A program made the translations under genes and the position numbers. Positions 34,861 through 47,325 of a DNA stretch of 64,000 bases are shown piece after piece. The stretch covers positions 2,681,001 to 2,745,000 of the forward strand of contig WPIO01000030.1 in assembly GCA_009760855.2 (NCBI GenBank), given 5' to 3'. The notes under the pieces were generated by a model, which was not told the DNA's origin, searched no databases, and saw only the letters and a list, made by a program, of their open reading frames with translations. The stretch's first letter is position 1, and every line of letters begins with the position of its first letter. Source of the DNA: Cristatella mucedo (lineage: Eukaryota > Bryozoa > Phylactolaemata > Cristatellidae).

Positions 34861-35975
34861 CTCAATACCATTAGACACCGGCGGCCATGCGGAAATGAGC
34901 TGAACACTAGCAACGCTAAGCCCCATCGACGCTATTGATCATTCAAATCTGTGATCACGCACGCTTGCAATGAAAGCGGAGATGGACGACCGGATGGCTA
35001 CTAACATATAAGCGACGGAAACTGGGAGGGCACACCAAAGGTCAAGCAGCCACAGCAAACAGCAGAGACATTGAGAGGGAGTACGACAACATTTTGTAGC
35101 TCGTGTATAGCTTTTGTTGGCGAGACAACGGCGATACTTACTCAAATTAGTCGACAATTTCCTAATATGACTGGCTAGGCAACAAAGCTGGTTAGTGTTC
35201 AAAGCTAACGAAGCAAGCAACAGTAAGATTTGCGTGCTGATAACTGACTTTTGGTCGGCTTAACACTGAGCATTAGTCATAACATGTAAACTACAATACG
35301 GTGGTCGCCTGGGAACAAATTAGCAGCCAGCTAAGTAGCTGGAACTCTAATCAGGTCACAAAGTTCTTACATACATAGTCACAAATCATGAACTTAATCC
35401 TTGACGTAATCTGTTAATATATAAAGTTTGGAGAACAGCAGAGATACTCTCGATCAATAGAAGAATGCAATTGAGCTCGACACTGTCATGAGCAAAGCTG
35501 CCATACTGCACTAAGCCTGCGACGCATGGATCAACTATCTCTCGATTCTCAAACCGTAAGTACACATTGCAATAACTGAAAGAAGAGACGTTCTCAGGCA
35601 AGCCGAAGAATTATTCAACATTAAGACTGAGTTTTCTATCGAGTTTCGAAGAAAGCGCTTATTCATTATGCGTGCACCCACTTAAATAAGCTAGGCACTG
35701 CTTTTTACGTTAGAGCAGAAAAACTCCAATTCAGATCGCAAATACACACACAGCTGTTTCCAGGCAGCGAAATTCTTTTTGTGAAGTCCGCAAGTACTGT
35801 GGTATAGTGAGTGACTCCCTTAATAAAGCCGATGCTTTCTTGAAAATGCCGAACTGGGCGACTAGGCCGAAACGTCCCTTCAGTTTTTTCGCGAGTAACG
35901 CCCTCTAGCAAGAATCTAAAACGCGCTAACTAAACTTGCAATCATCTGTAGCTTTTAATGATTTATCTGTCAGTT

Positions 35976-36110
35976 TAGGTGCTCGCCCCGACCGACGGTC
36001 TGGCTGAGGTTAATGGGCTTGAGCCCCGGGGTACATCTGGAGCGCCTGAATAGAGATTAAGTTATCTTGGGGTGCAATAAAAATGAATATAATATTATAT
36101 ATATCGTAAG
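35976..36110 (+). mobile_element. tRNA-derived SINE, family A, 5'-truncated
   Basis: Begins inside the A box (GTGCTCGCCCCGACCG), has GGGCTTGAGCCCCGG for the B box, then GGAGCGCCTGAATAGAGATTAAGTTATCTTGGGGTGC and an A-rich end. Confidence 0.75.
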
Positions 36111-36391
36111 CTTGGAATTTGCAAAGCGTCTTCTACTTTTAGTCATGGTTGGGCGCAGATGAATTGATAAATTACTCTGATCTCATGCTGCTGTTTGCAC
36201 TAGAAGAACCGCCAAAGCTCAACTTTGACAGCTGAGAATGGAAGGCCTAGATCAGCAACTGTACTAAATCGTATTTACGGGTTGCAATCAAGAATATGAT
36301 GACACAATTCTACAGATGCTGAGTGCAAGTGTCTTTGTTAGCCAAGAAAAAGGCAAAGACATGTCTACGGATAAGACGAAATGGCTGTTTT

Positions 36392-36465
36392 TAGTAATAA
36401 TAATAAGAATAATATATTTGATACAGCGCTTTCAGAGACCTAAATCTTTTTCAAGGCATTAGTGG
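36392..36465 (-). mobile_element. LINE 3'-terminal fragment
   Basis: On the + strand: TAATAATAATAAGAATAATATATTTGATACAGCGCTTTCAGAG, then CTAAATCTTTTTCAAGGCATTA. It is the reverse of the common LINE tail. Confidence 0.6.
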
Positions 36466-37026
36466 TGTACTTGTATAACTGCATCGTTTGCTCACTGCGA
36501 AGATCTTTCCTGATTTAAGTGCTGTTAAACTATTCGTCTCACTTCAAAAAATGCCCACTCGAGCTGTCCAGTTTCTAAAAGTGACATCTTTAATTGAAAA
36601 AAATTGATCGCAGACTCGTGCAGTGCAATTTTCCGTGAAACCTAAGCTAAGAAAGTACATGTGATATTCCCGAAGGGGTAGGTTCACAATTTGGCCAGGA
36701 GATTTATGTTGTAACAGTAAGGAGTAATGTCTGCAGCTAGTCTGCATTAAGTCACAAGTGATGCGACTATATATTCCCTCTCCAGCTCATGAAAAGTGCC
36801 TAGACATTGATTTAGGTCTCTGAAGGTACAATCAAAATGTCTCGTTATTGCAATATTATTATTATTAGGCCCGGAGGCCATGGTGTCAAAGATACACTGT
36901 AGCGAGCTGAATATTTGCTCCAACGCTTTGCCAAGATTTGTCACTACAACTAGATAAATATAGCCAGGTGCTTCAATACCATTCACCTTTTTCCTCGCTA
37001 TTAAGGCGCAGCTGCAAACTTCTTAC

Positions 37027-37148
37027 CTCTCCAGCTTTCTGCGATAGGTTGAGCGTAGCGGCTTTACTTTTGCGATGAGATCCACTGCTCTTCAAGCCTT
37101 GAGCTGGATTGTTATTTTGACGCGGGGAATGAATGGTGTGCAGAGTTC
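37027..37148 (-). CDS. KCNH (ERG): ERG channel E5: short basic linker exon
   Basis: Found by splice logic. After GCTGCTTTTTATAAG the exon reads GTLHTIHSPRQNNNPAQG, LKSSGSHRKSKAATLNLSQ and KAGE, ending at the strong donor GGAGAG|GTAAGA. It enters in phase 1 (E4 leaves in phase 1) and leaves in phase 0 (E6 enters in phase 0), the same phases as human exon 5. It is basic and Ser-rich, as expected for the cytoplasmic linker before S1, but shows no residue-level match to hERG. The acceptor is weaker than the others, and a stop codon lies directly upstream of it. Confidence 0.6.
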
Positions 37149-37864
37149 CTTATAAAAAGCAGCACACAATATTATTGGGACCACATGCTTCGACGCATTG
37201 AGCAGCTTGAAAACCAGAAACAGATGACAATTGCAGGAAAACTGTTGGTCATTTCGTAAGAGCAACGGTAAAAGCCGGACATTTACTGTGTGTGACAGTT
37301 ACTACAAGTGTCTGGGCTGAGAATTAACTTTCAATGACGTGCAGATAAGAAATTCAAAATTGATAGAATTTATTCCACTATGAAGAGTACTATACTGCAT
37401 CGTGCAAGGTCAAAACTAAGCCCCGCGTCTTTACAGAACTGTATACACTGTAGGTGCAAGCAACCAATCCTCATGGAGGAGCAGGACACAGGAAGTCAGG
37501 GGAATTTAGGTAGCAAACTTATGTGATAATTAAATGATTCAAGATTATAGCTTAAGTTTTAGGCAAAGATGCATACTGCTGCTTGTGACATTTTTCGACG
37601 TTTGGCGACGTTTCTTCGTTAAATATTATTCTCACACGACGACTTCTTTGTCGAGACTCGTGAATAGTGAGATAATGCAAATAGAAAAGAACGGCCACTA
37701 TTCGTGTCACGTATACCACATAGGGTAAACAAGTGAAACGAGAGCATTTGTAGGACGAATCAAATGCGAATAGACTTTCGTGTGTAACTGCTTAACTAAT
37801 GCGATGAAATCTGAAAATAATCTATTAGTGAACAGCAGTGAGGCTTCATAAGTCTTCGGGTCTC

Positions 37865-38040
37865 AGCTCAAAAGGAAGGAGCTTGCACTTCATAAAGTCG
37901 GTCGTGGGTTTGAGTCCTGCATTAAACAGCCCCTATTCGACAACAGCAAACAGGGTAGTAACTACTGAATCTTTTCTCTATCGTTACCTAAATTAAGCTG
38001 TTTGATTTAAATTAACTTATAATTCTTACTCCTTTACTTT
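37865..38040 (+). mobile_element. Possible degraded SINE, family B
   Basis: Contains GTCGTGGGTTTGAGTCCTGCA, similar to the B-box core, then a distant match to the family tail (AAATTAAGCTGTTTGATTTAAA). The middle does not match well. Confidence 0.35.
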
Positions 38041-38926
38041 AAAAGGCGAGCACCTTACCTTTGGAGCACAAATCATGGCGGCAGATATAAATACGAATTT
38101 TTTAACAGGGTCTAGAAGGAACGAAGTGGGACTAAGAAGCTAATAGTAAGTGCTCTACTGCATCGCGCAAAAAGTAGAAAATCGAGTAATGTGGTCGCAT
38201 TGTTGTTGCAAACGGCCAAGGCATTTGGTTCTAAATTGGGATGTCATTAACATGATACAAGTCGATGTTTTACATTGCAGCGACTGTGAAATGTGAAATG
38301 AAATATGAACGTGAAATGGACACCTAAGACCGAATATCAATTATTTTGACGGCGTGGGCTGGATCTGGCTATGCGTTATCCGGTGCAAACGTTACTCAGT
38401 TGTACTCTTCGCTTGAACATAATCCATATCTTAAAGCGTCCTAGGGGTTGAGCTAACACTGGGGCCATAGCTGAGGAGTGAAATGAACAATTGAGCTATA
38501 CCTTATCTAGTGGGCCGATTTTTAGAGAGTTGGCTAGCAGTACAGCTATGGCTTAGCGTAGATTTGAGAAGCTAGTTCCTCATATTCAGCCCAGTGCTTA
38601 ACCTCGATGATTAGTAAAGTTAATTTCAAATAAAATAATAACTATTCGATATTGCATTATATCTTCCGTTTGCTCCTTAATACACCGTTTGCGGTGTCCT
38701 TGTTGTTATTGACTATTAGGTGCCTCAATTGGAGCCGTATAGATCGGGTTCTCTATTTTATCGGGTTAGCACTCGCGATGAGCCAATTTTCACTCCAATT
38801 TGGTGCTGGAATTACAACTCCTAAATCTTATTTCATGCAAACAGATTTCGTGTGATCAGTCAGCTGAACGATATCTCGATCAAGAGCACGTTTCCCTACT
38901 TGTCATCGCATGAAAAAGATTAACAT

Positions 38927-40271
38927 TGTAGCGCCCTGCTGGCTTTGGCTGAATTTTAGCGCGAACAAGAGCTGTTCGGCGGCGGGCTAGAGCCCCTTTG
39001 TCCTGGAGCAGTGAGCCAGAGAGGAGCGTCAGTACGAGTAGAGAGGAAGCGCTTAGGAGCAGGCCAGGAAGCTCTGAGACGAGCGGTGGCGATTCGGCCT
39101 TTAGAATTGGTCCGATACTCGCGGAAGCTGCTGATAGATGTTGGCTGGCCTGTCAACCCCCGCCTTCCCTCTTTCCAAGAAAGAATCTTCTGGAACTCAT
39201 TTGCCATTCAAGCTGGACGGAGGTGCCCCTCCAGTGGCCTGGGGACGGTAGTAATTCCTTTCTGTAATGGGCCAAGGTGTCCGGGCCCAATACCACTAAG
39301 CTCTTGCCCCATTGTCTCAGCCAAGTATTTAAGAGTCGAGCGACGCTCGCTCTGGGTCTTTTGCCTCGTGTCTTTTGTCTTTGGTCCGGCTCTGCGCCTC
39401 GACGCCGTCGGGCACTCGTTTTTCTGAAAGCGAGGGAGGAGGGCGGGCTGTCCGCCGACGATGGACGGAACAAGACGAGACAGCGCTAGGAGGATTCGGT
39501 GGAACCCCACCGAATACGGTCGTATCGCGCCCGAGCTGGCATTTTGTGTGTTCTTTCGTGTTTTGTGTTTCTTTTGTGTCGTGTGTGTGCGCGCTAGCAC
39601 GTGGTCTCGGCATAGGGATTTGCCGGCGCGAGCTAGGCGTAGTTGGCGTGTGTGGAGCTCTAGTTTACCGGGTAGGGTTTAGGCTCCGGGTCGCGCTTCA
39701 GTGTGGAGAAGTATTTCCTCCGCATGAGTGCTTGAGTTGGCGTGTGTGGAGTATTCCTGCCGCACTGTTGGAAACCGAGTTCTAGTTCACCGGTCAGGGT
39801 TTAGACTCCGGTATGCGCTTCAGTGCGGAGGAGTATTCCCTCCGCAAGAGTGTTTTAAGTTAGCGTGTTTGGGGTATTCCCTCGGCACAGGTGGGAACGG
39901 ATTCCTAGTACACCGGTTAGGGTTTAGGGTCCGGGTCGCGCTTAGTGTGGAGGAGTATTCCCTCCGCAAGAGTGTTAGTGTAGCTGAGAACGTGCGAGGA
40001 GTGTGGAGATAAAGCTGAACTAGACGCGCAGCGACTTTGTGCGCTTGCGAATAAAGTTCAGTAAAATCCCCAATCTGTGTGTCTTGCTTCCAATTCACGC
40101 CGCGGACTCAAGACCCCCTTTAGTAACGGTAGGCCGGTCAGCGCCAGAAACGCTCGTTTCGTGGCGGCCAGCTTATTGCGCGTAGACGCGCGCCGAACGG
40201 CATTAGGCGATAGGCTACGCCGCTAGGTAAGCGGCAGGTCAAGCCTACTCCGCCGAACCTTCGGCGCTACA
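38927..40271 (+). mobile_element. Solo LTR of an LTR retrotransposon (1345 bp)
   Basis: Begins TGTAGCGCC and ends GGCGCTACA, a 9-bp perfect terminal inverted repeat of the TG...CA type. It is flanked on both sides by ACAT (38923-38926 and 40272-40275), a 4-bp target-site duplication. Inside are a TATA-like TATTTAAG (39326-39333), an AATAAA (40050-40055) and a GC-rich tandem repeat between them. The order fits U3-R-U5 read on the + strand. No gag or pol sequence lies inside or beside it, so the internal part was probably lost by LTR-LTR recombination. The ORFs over it are not supported as genes. Orientation is antisense to the channel. Confidence 0.85.
39630..40000 (+). repeat. Tandem repeat of about 122 bp inside the LTR
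   Basis: Units begin GGGTTTAG at 39675, 39797 and 39920, giving spacings of 122 and 123 bases, with a partial unit before the first. Shared blocks are CTCCGGGTCGCGCTTCAGTG, GGAGGAGTATTCCCTCCGCA and GTACACCGGTTAGGG-type ends. The block GGAG.AGTAT.CCTCC is itself a small palindrome. Confidence 0.85.
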
Positions 40272-40988
40272 ACATAAAATATTATTTTTCGCAAACGAGT
40301 GACCAACACCTCCCAGTCATCACTATAAATAAGCGCTCCTACCAATAATATTAAGACTACTAGACCTAGAGGGCTCGCATCATACGATTAAATGACCTAA
40401 ACTTCTGGCAAAATGTAATTTATGATTAACCTGAGCTACTACTCACTCTTGCTTGATCCGTTTTAGTGTCATTGACCTCAAAAGCTTTTCTAGTAGAAAG
40501 CATCAACGGCAAGTAATTCGTCATGGCAGTGGCAAATAAATCACTATACTTCCATAGGATGCTATGATGCAACCAATGAACCCTAAATATTCTACATTAA
40601 CAGATCAACTTGGTACTTCTATGGATCAAAAAGTGTGCCTCGATGAATCAGCATGGTTCTTTAATGAATACATGGATTCGATAATGTATATAAAAACCAT
40701 GCCTTAAATATGAACCCTCTTAGTTCGCAGTGAGAATGGCCGATTTGGTTTTGGAGCAGAGCTTCTTTGTCACTTCCAAACTAACGAATTGAACTTGGGC
40801 TCTAAGAGGTGATAGCCCCATAAAATTCACTGTTATTTCAGAATAAATTTGTCGCTATTGGCGAAGATGTAAGTAGAAGCGAGAAAGTGTAAGACTTTTC
40901 AAAATGGCGAAGGTTTAGCAGTCGCCAAAACATATTGACAAAGCAGTGCGCATACATTCACCGCCATTAAGAACTGCGGAATAGCTAC

Positions 40989-41396
40989 CTGCGTTCCCGG
41001 CATTGCTGCATATGGTTGGGTGCAGCAGAACCTCGCTCTGTTGAGTCGCTGATGCCGAAAATGAATTCGGAGGAGATGCAGCACGAAGTCCACTGACGTC
41101 ATCCGACCTGCTGCCGCTTTCTGCTGCGGCTGGATTACTGACGAGAGTCAAAGTCGTCTGGAGAGGTCCATAAAAGCTGTTATCTTTGGCAGCAAGGCGC
41201 CAGGCAATCTTGGAGTGCAATGTGCCTTTTTTTGGAATTGTAGCTAAGTCAGGCATCCGGCAGGAAAGTTCTAGAGACAGAGGTTGGTCAGCAAGCACCC
41301 GATCAATGTCTGTGTCAGCGTAATAAGATGTGGAAGAAGAGTTATTTCTCGCCGAGGCTAATCTTTTCGTTAGTAGGCTTCTCAATACGGCGATGC
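40989..41396 (-). CDS. KCNH (ERG): ERG channel E4: cytoplasmic linker between PAS and S1
   Basis: The acceptor AATGTTTTGCAG and the donor ACGCAG|GTAGCT bound an open 408-bp exon, phase 1 at both ends. It encodes IAVLRSLLTKRLASARNNSS, ADTDIDRVLADQPLSLEL, RMPDLATIPKKGTLHSKIAW and a Ser/Ala/Asn-rich end. The linker is the least conserved part of ERG proteins, and there is no convincing residue match. Position, phase and open frame support it. The RMPDLATIPK segment is at the place where vertebrate ERGs have RYRTISKIPQI, but this similarity is slight. Confidence 0.72.
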
Positions 41397-41639
41397 CTGC
41401 AAAACATTGACAATAGTTACCTACTTGTCTCAAATGAATTAGCTGTAGATGCCATCCAAATAGCTCGGAGCTACGACATCACTACACATTAATATATAAA
41501 GCAACATAAAATAAAATAAAATGTCTTCATGCAAAGTAAAATAGGGAGAGCTCCAAAATAGCCCTAAAAGCTATGAAAAAATGGTACATAATGCGGCTTG
41601 CTGGCAGACTTTCTTTATGGATTGAAAAAATATGTCCGG

Positions 41640-43680
41640 GAAGAGGCAGAGAAGTTGGAGAAGATGATCTGGATTAGGTTTCAAGAGGTCTCCTTAATCA
41701 CTCTCGGGCTAGGTCCATAATTAGTGATCCTTATCGCGACCTAGCCGATGTCTTTTCTAGCTTCTTTGTAAGCAAGATAAAATAGATCAGAGAGCCCATC
41801 ACTAAGGTTGCAGCATCCTCTCTGGACTCCTGTCCCTCAATAACATCAACATAGGACTCCTGCCCCTCAACTCCGTGCACTACCTCGATGTCTTCATTCA
41901 AAGAGGCTACGACTGACCTTATCCTGAAATTCTTCTCCAAGTGAAAACAAAAACTACCAGTCCTCTAGATTCGATTCCCACTGCCCTATTTCTACGATGC
42001 ACGGATGTGCTGCTTCCATCGATAACTAACATAATAAGTACATCCTTAGCATTAGGTAATTCCCTGCACCTTTAAAAAGGGCTATCTTTAATCCACTAAT
42101 TAAGTAAGCAACACCGGACTAGGATGAGCTAAGCTACTTCTGCTGAGTCTCCCTGCTGCCATTATTTTTAAAGACACCGAGATGAATAGCGGCGGACCGG
42201 ATGAACTCTTAAAATACAATTCAAAACCTAGCAAGTAAGTTTAAAGTCTTATTTTAGAGAAAACCGCACCACAGAGTCAGCATCCAGTCGTAAGGGTGTA
42301 TGACAACCTTCTTAAGAATGCAACTTAGGTAAACTCTCAGATTGTTTTGTTTGATATTGCAGCAGCGTTCGATAAAATTGATCGCATATACCTTTTTGAG
42401 CGCCTCCCATTTCCCTTTGGCATCACTAGAACTGCCCTGCAATGGTTCAGATCTTCTCTCAGCGGGAGACCCGAAGTACTGATGTGAATGGACGAATGTG
42501 AAATGTGAAAGATTATCCGAAAAACAACTGAAGTATGGATAACGTCAGGGGTCTGAGTTCGGTCTTCTTTTTTCACAGTTTATATTCTTCCTCTTACCGA
42601 CGTGATCGCCAATCACAATCTAAGCTTTCACTTATACGCATACGTACCTTTGTACTCACTCGTACTTTTGCTTTGACCCATCCCAACCCTCCAGCACACC
42701 GAATTCTCTTAACTCCCTGGCTACATGTATTTCTGAAGTCCGAGCATGGATAGCAGAAAACTGCATCATTTTAAACGACGACCAAAACCAACTTACTAGT
42801 TATGGGAAAGCCAAATGTGACTCGGTTACTGGAAACATTATCTCAAAATCGGCTCTGCCAGCATGACTCCTGTTGCATGTGCCGCGTAATCTAGGTGTCC
42901 TGTTCCAAAGCGACCGTTCTAGATGAACACATCACCTCCACTGTCAAGTTTGCCTTCTTTCAGCTGTAAATTTGCTAAAACTTGGGCTTGATAGATAGCG
43001 ATAAAAAATCCTAATTGGACCATGCATTAGTAACATCTTGTGTCGGCTTATGTAATTCATTTGCTTACTGGTTTACAGTGTGCAATCAGGTGGTTACAGT
43101 TGGAGAAAAACTCTGCAACTAGGCTTGACTGTCGTAAACACCACACTAGCCAAATCACACCACTTCTCTCTGAAGTATACAGTCTCCGAATCAAGTAACG
43201 TATCGACTACAAGGTTCTGCACTTACTTTTAGGTTCCTTCATTTTCAGGCTCCAGCATACCTGTCAGTACTACTCCCCCACCTGGCCAAACATTATACAA
43301 CATGCTGTTCTGACTCAAATCGTTTAGCTTTACCTCGTACGAATCTCAAAACCTTTGGACACCGTGCCTTTAGTTCATTTGCTCTCAAAGTCTAGCACTT
43401 ACCGCCCGACTGACACCAGGACATCCTTGACATACAGCTTTTAGTGGATCCTTGCAATTCGTCCTTTGTGTGCTTTCTCGTTCCGACACTCCTTGCTGCT
43501 ACTAACCATATCTGCATGCTGATCCTGTGCATGCCATATCAAACAATGTTACGTTTGATGACATTGCGAATGTTGCCACTAATCATTTGGTCATGCTTGA
43601 TGTACAGCCTCAGCAAAGTGCCTAGAAAGATGGCTCGGTTCTCTGAGGTCACTATACAAACATATTATTAATCTTGTTGC
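41640..43680 (+). mobile_element. CR1/L2-like LINE, degraded copy
   Basis: Reads into the linker before the reverse transcriptase (LADVFSSFFVSKI), then FDIAAAFDKIDRIYLFERL-like sequence, FGITRTALQWFRSSLSGRPE, and later the RT C-terminal region. The 3' end is AAAGTGCCTAGAAAGATGGCTCGGTTCTCTGAGG near 43615-43650 with an ATTATT tail. Many frameshifts and stops. Confidence 0.88.
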
Positions 43681-43789
43681 CAAGAAGTTTCAGAAAATTA
43701 AGGAAGGCTGCATATTATGTGCATGCAAACCCTGTATGAGCAGCCTGGTTACGGAAACAGTGGCACTGGTGTCACACAAAACGCGACAG

Positions 43790-46125
43790 TTTCAAGAAAT
43801 ACCAGCAAAGACTTTCAGAGCTTGGAACATAATTTCAATACGAGTTATTCTCGACAGGCTTGAAGCGGTAGGCGTTTCTAAAAGGTAAGCACACAAAAAT
43901 TACATGGTTTTGGAGTTCTGTCTCACTAGCTAGGTCTACTAAGTGCGAGCTTGAAAAAGCATACAAAAGATCAGGACTGACGGTCCGTCGACTGGCTTAC
44001 GAGGACTACTGTAGGTGGTACCAATCAATCCTAGCAAAGGCCAAGTCTAGCTCATATAAAAACATTGTTGAATAACAGATTGACAATCAAAAAATACTGA
44101 TGTCGGCGATCAACCATCTCCTTAAAAGCTCACAAGTTAGTGCCTTATCTAGTGGTCTCTGTGATGATCTAGCTGGTCACTTCTACATCTTTTTATCAAG
44201 AATATAGAGAAGAGCAGGGAGCCCATCCCTAAGATGACGGCATACCGCCAATAATTCTGTCCCTCAATTCCATGCAGCACCGACATGTCTGCATTCAAAG
44301 AGGTCACTAGTGACCTCTTTCTGAAGCTCATATCCCAATCAGAGAAGACAACTAGTCCTCTGGCACCTATTCCTACTGTCCTGCTTCTACGGTCCATTGA
44401 TCTGCTGCTGCCATGCTTACCTAACATCATAAAAATGTCATTAGCCTCTGGTCATGTTCCAGCACCTTTCGAAAAGGCTATAGTCAGGCCACTACTCAAG
44501 AAAGTGGCACTAGACCAAGAGAACTTGAGCATCTTCTGCGAAGTCTCCTTTCTACAGCTCCTATCAAAGACAGTGGAACAGTATGTGGGAGACCATATTG
44601 AAACTTCAAACCTTGTTAGTAAGTTCCAGTCTGGTTCTAAAGCTAATTACTCCACATAGTCAGCATTACTTGGGGTGCGTAATGAGCAACTTAGGAATGC
44701 CGACTTAGGTAGAGTCTCTCTGCTTGTTTTGCTCAATCTTTCAGCAGATTTTGATACTATCGAGCACCAAGTCCTTCTTGAGCGCCTCTCATCTCGCCTG
44801 GGCATCACTAGCACTGCATTCCAATCTTTCAGGTCTTATCTCAGTGGGGGACTTAAATGTATAGATGTGAATGGACAAAAATCATACGAGGAACCTCTGA
44901 AATATGGGGTACCTCAGGGCTCCGTGCTTGCTTCTGTTCTTTTCATGGTTTATGTTCTCCCTCTTGCCAATGTTATTGCCAAGCACAATCTAGGCTTTCA
45001 CTGCTATGCGGATGACACTCAGTTATACCTTAGCTTTGATACTCCCGGTCCTCCAGCACTTAAATTCTCTCAGCTATCTTGCTGCATGTCACAACTTCCT
45101 TGCTGCATATATTGATGACAACTACACATGGATGACAGCAAATTTTCTTGAATTGAATGATGAAAAAACTAACTCACTAGTTATGGGCAAACCAAGTGTG
45201 ATTCAGAAATTGGAAAGGCTAACGCTCAAAATCGGCTCTTCCAGCACATCTCCTGTTGAATCTTCACGAACTCTAGGTGTCATGTTCCAAAGCGACCTTT
45301 CATTAGATGACCACTTCAGCTCCACAATCAAGTCTGCTTACTTGCAGCTACATGCCATTGCTAAAATTGGGGCTTCTTTAGACAGGATACCACATCTAAA
45401 TCGGTCCATGCATTTGTGACATCCCGTCTTGAAATTTGTGACTCACTGCTTTCGCGCCTACCGGCCTGTGCACTCAGGGGCTTACACCTGGTGAACCTCT
45501 GCAGCTAGGCTTGTCTGTCGTGGGCGGCATAGTTTCCACATCACAACACTTCTCGCCGACCTGCTTTGTCTTCCAGTCAAGCAACGCATCGACTTCAAAG
45601 TTTTGTCACTCACTTTCTGTTCCCTCCATTCTCTGGCTCAAGCCAATCTATCAGATCTACTCCCCCACCAGGCTAAGCTTGATACCACTCGCTTTTTGGA
45701 ATCTAACTGTTCACCCATACCTCGTACGAATCTGAAATCTATTGAAGACCTCGCTTTTAGTTCGCATGCTCCCAAAGCCTGGAACTCACTCCTGACTTGC
45801 TTCACATCTCCTGACTTGTCCACATTTAAAATAACTAAAACCGCATCTATTTATGACAGAACTTAGTGGGTCCATGTGATTTGTTCTTTCTGTGCTTATG
45901 CGCGATGAGACTGCGCATGCTGCCGCTATCCAAACCTGCATGCTGACCCTGTCTGTGCATGTCACCCCTAACCATATTATTCTTGTCGTTTATTGAGCCT
46001 GCTACCACTAGCCATTCGATCGTGCTTTCTTTACAACAAATGTAAAGTGCATAGAGAGACATTGAGTTCTCTAAGGGCGCAATATCAAATATATTATTAT
46101 TGTTATTATTATTATTCAATTCCCA
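43790..46125 (+). mobile_element. CR1/L2-like LINE, best-preserved copy (reverse transcriptase)
   Basis: Starts in the region between endonuclease and RT (RRLAYEDYCRWYQSILAKAK). RT motifs in order: PIPTVLLLRSIDLLLPCL, FQSGSKANYST, LNLSADFDTIEHQVLLERL, GVPQGSVLASVLF, and the catalytic-box relative FHCYADDTQLYLSF. Then come LNDEKTNSLVMGKPS and GVMFQSDLSLDDHF, with the C-terminal APKAWNSLLTC near 45770. It ends with the 3' hairpin and an ATT-rich tail at 46090-46120. A stop at 44657-44659 and several frameshifts show that it is dead. The YADD box and downstream order place it in the CR1/L2/Rex-like group; it is truncated at the 5' end. Confidence 0.93.
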
Positions 46126-47224
46126 GCATAAGAGCTCTATTGGAAATGCAATGGGAAAAATACCATCTTAATCTAAGCGTGTTAGAGTTCTCTGTTCTTC
46201 GGAAACACGAACAGGTGGTGAAAAATACACGGGCTCCTTCCCAATCGATGCCTTCTCGCGGCTTTCAATTGCCTCTTCAAACAGACGTTCTTATGAGCTA
46301 GTCTGATTGGTCAATATGCTGCTGTAGCATCTGGTAGGAGACAATCGTTCGTGAAGAACCTATGTAAGCAACAAGCGCTCAAGGAAAATAGTTGCTTACG
46401 AGGGAAATGAATGCAGAAATCCAAGACGGAAGAATGAGGAGGTCTTACTCAGAGAAGCAATGGGAGCGTGCACATCGAGAAAGCCGACGAGCGAAGCTGT
46501 GCTCGTTCAATACGGCAAGGACGCCTGAGCAGAAGAGAATCCGCATCCGCTGCAACACTCACTACCTACGCTTAACCGCTTCTGGCTTACAGCACGTGGT
46601 CGGCGTGCTGCTGGAAAACTTGGTCGCTGTTAGCTTCAGTAGACCAAAGCTTGTTGACAAAGGAATTCGAATATGGAGGGAAGTTTTGTCGAGAGCTTCG
46701 CAAGAACGCTTGTTTGATCGAACTTTCACAAACACCTGCCATATAGGTTTGAGGAGCACATTGATTTTGCACTTAACACCTGCATGCTATCGAAAGGTGG
46801 CAGGTATGGATCCCAGATACAAATATTTACCCTTCTAAACCTATTTCAAAGGCCATTACGTTCAGCCAAGATAAGAGCGACATTTATTGAGCCGACTTCA
46901 AGCACGCTTCGGTGCCAACTTGGTTTGACGCCTCAATAATAAATAACACTTATAAACAATAGGCAACTTTAAAAGGTATCTCTTGAGGATAGTTGCACTA
47001 AGTAATCTTACTTCAAGCTTAAAATATCCATCCGTCTGACTGACAATATCATACCTAAACCATAACCGATTAGACCCTATGGTGTTTCTTACTGGCAGGC
47101 TTCTATTTCTAATGTAACGAGATCTTTCAATACCAGCTGACTGGCACCGCAAGGTGCACCTGTTCTATCGTCCACTCCATTGTCCCTCAGGGATCTACTT
47201 TAATACTGTAGGCTACAGTCACTA

Positions 47225-47325
47225 TAATAATTATAACAATCGGCTGTTGTTATAAAGCTCTAAGAGAACTTGATTTCTACCCAGGCGCTTTGCAACTCGC
47301 TGCAAGGAAATCAATGAAAAGGATT
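47225..47325 (-). mobile_element. LINE 3'-terminal fragment
   Basis: Reverse of the LINE tail: ATAATTATAACAAT then TAAAGCTCTAAGAGAACTTGATTTCTACCCAGGCGCTTTGCA, with both hairpin arms partly kept. Confidence 0.6.

Larger units (their letters stand above)
33756..37026 (-). other. ERG intron between E5 and E6
   Basis: About 3.3 kb. Contains two A-type SINEs (34718-34860, 35976-36110) and a LINE 3' fragment (36392-36465). The remainder (33760-34700, 34870-35970, 36470-37020) shows nothing recognisable. Confidence 0.5.
37149..40988 (-). other. ERG intron between E4 and E5, with a solo LTR
   Basis: About 3.8 kb. It contains the solo LTR at 38927-40271 and a possible SINE B relic (37865-38040). I see nothing at 38045-38920 or 40280-40985. 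Confidence 0.55.

Noticed and set aside
39208-39785. Overlapping ORFs in a GC-rich stretch
   Set aside because: They fall wholly within the solo LTR and its tandem repeat; open frames there reflect GC-rich composition.
46392-46838. + strand ORF of 148 residues, basic N-terminal part
   Set aside because: Lies in a LINE-rich intron without a motif or promoter; may be chance or repeat-derived.
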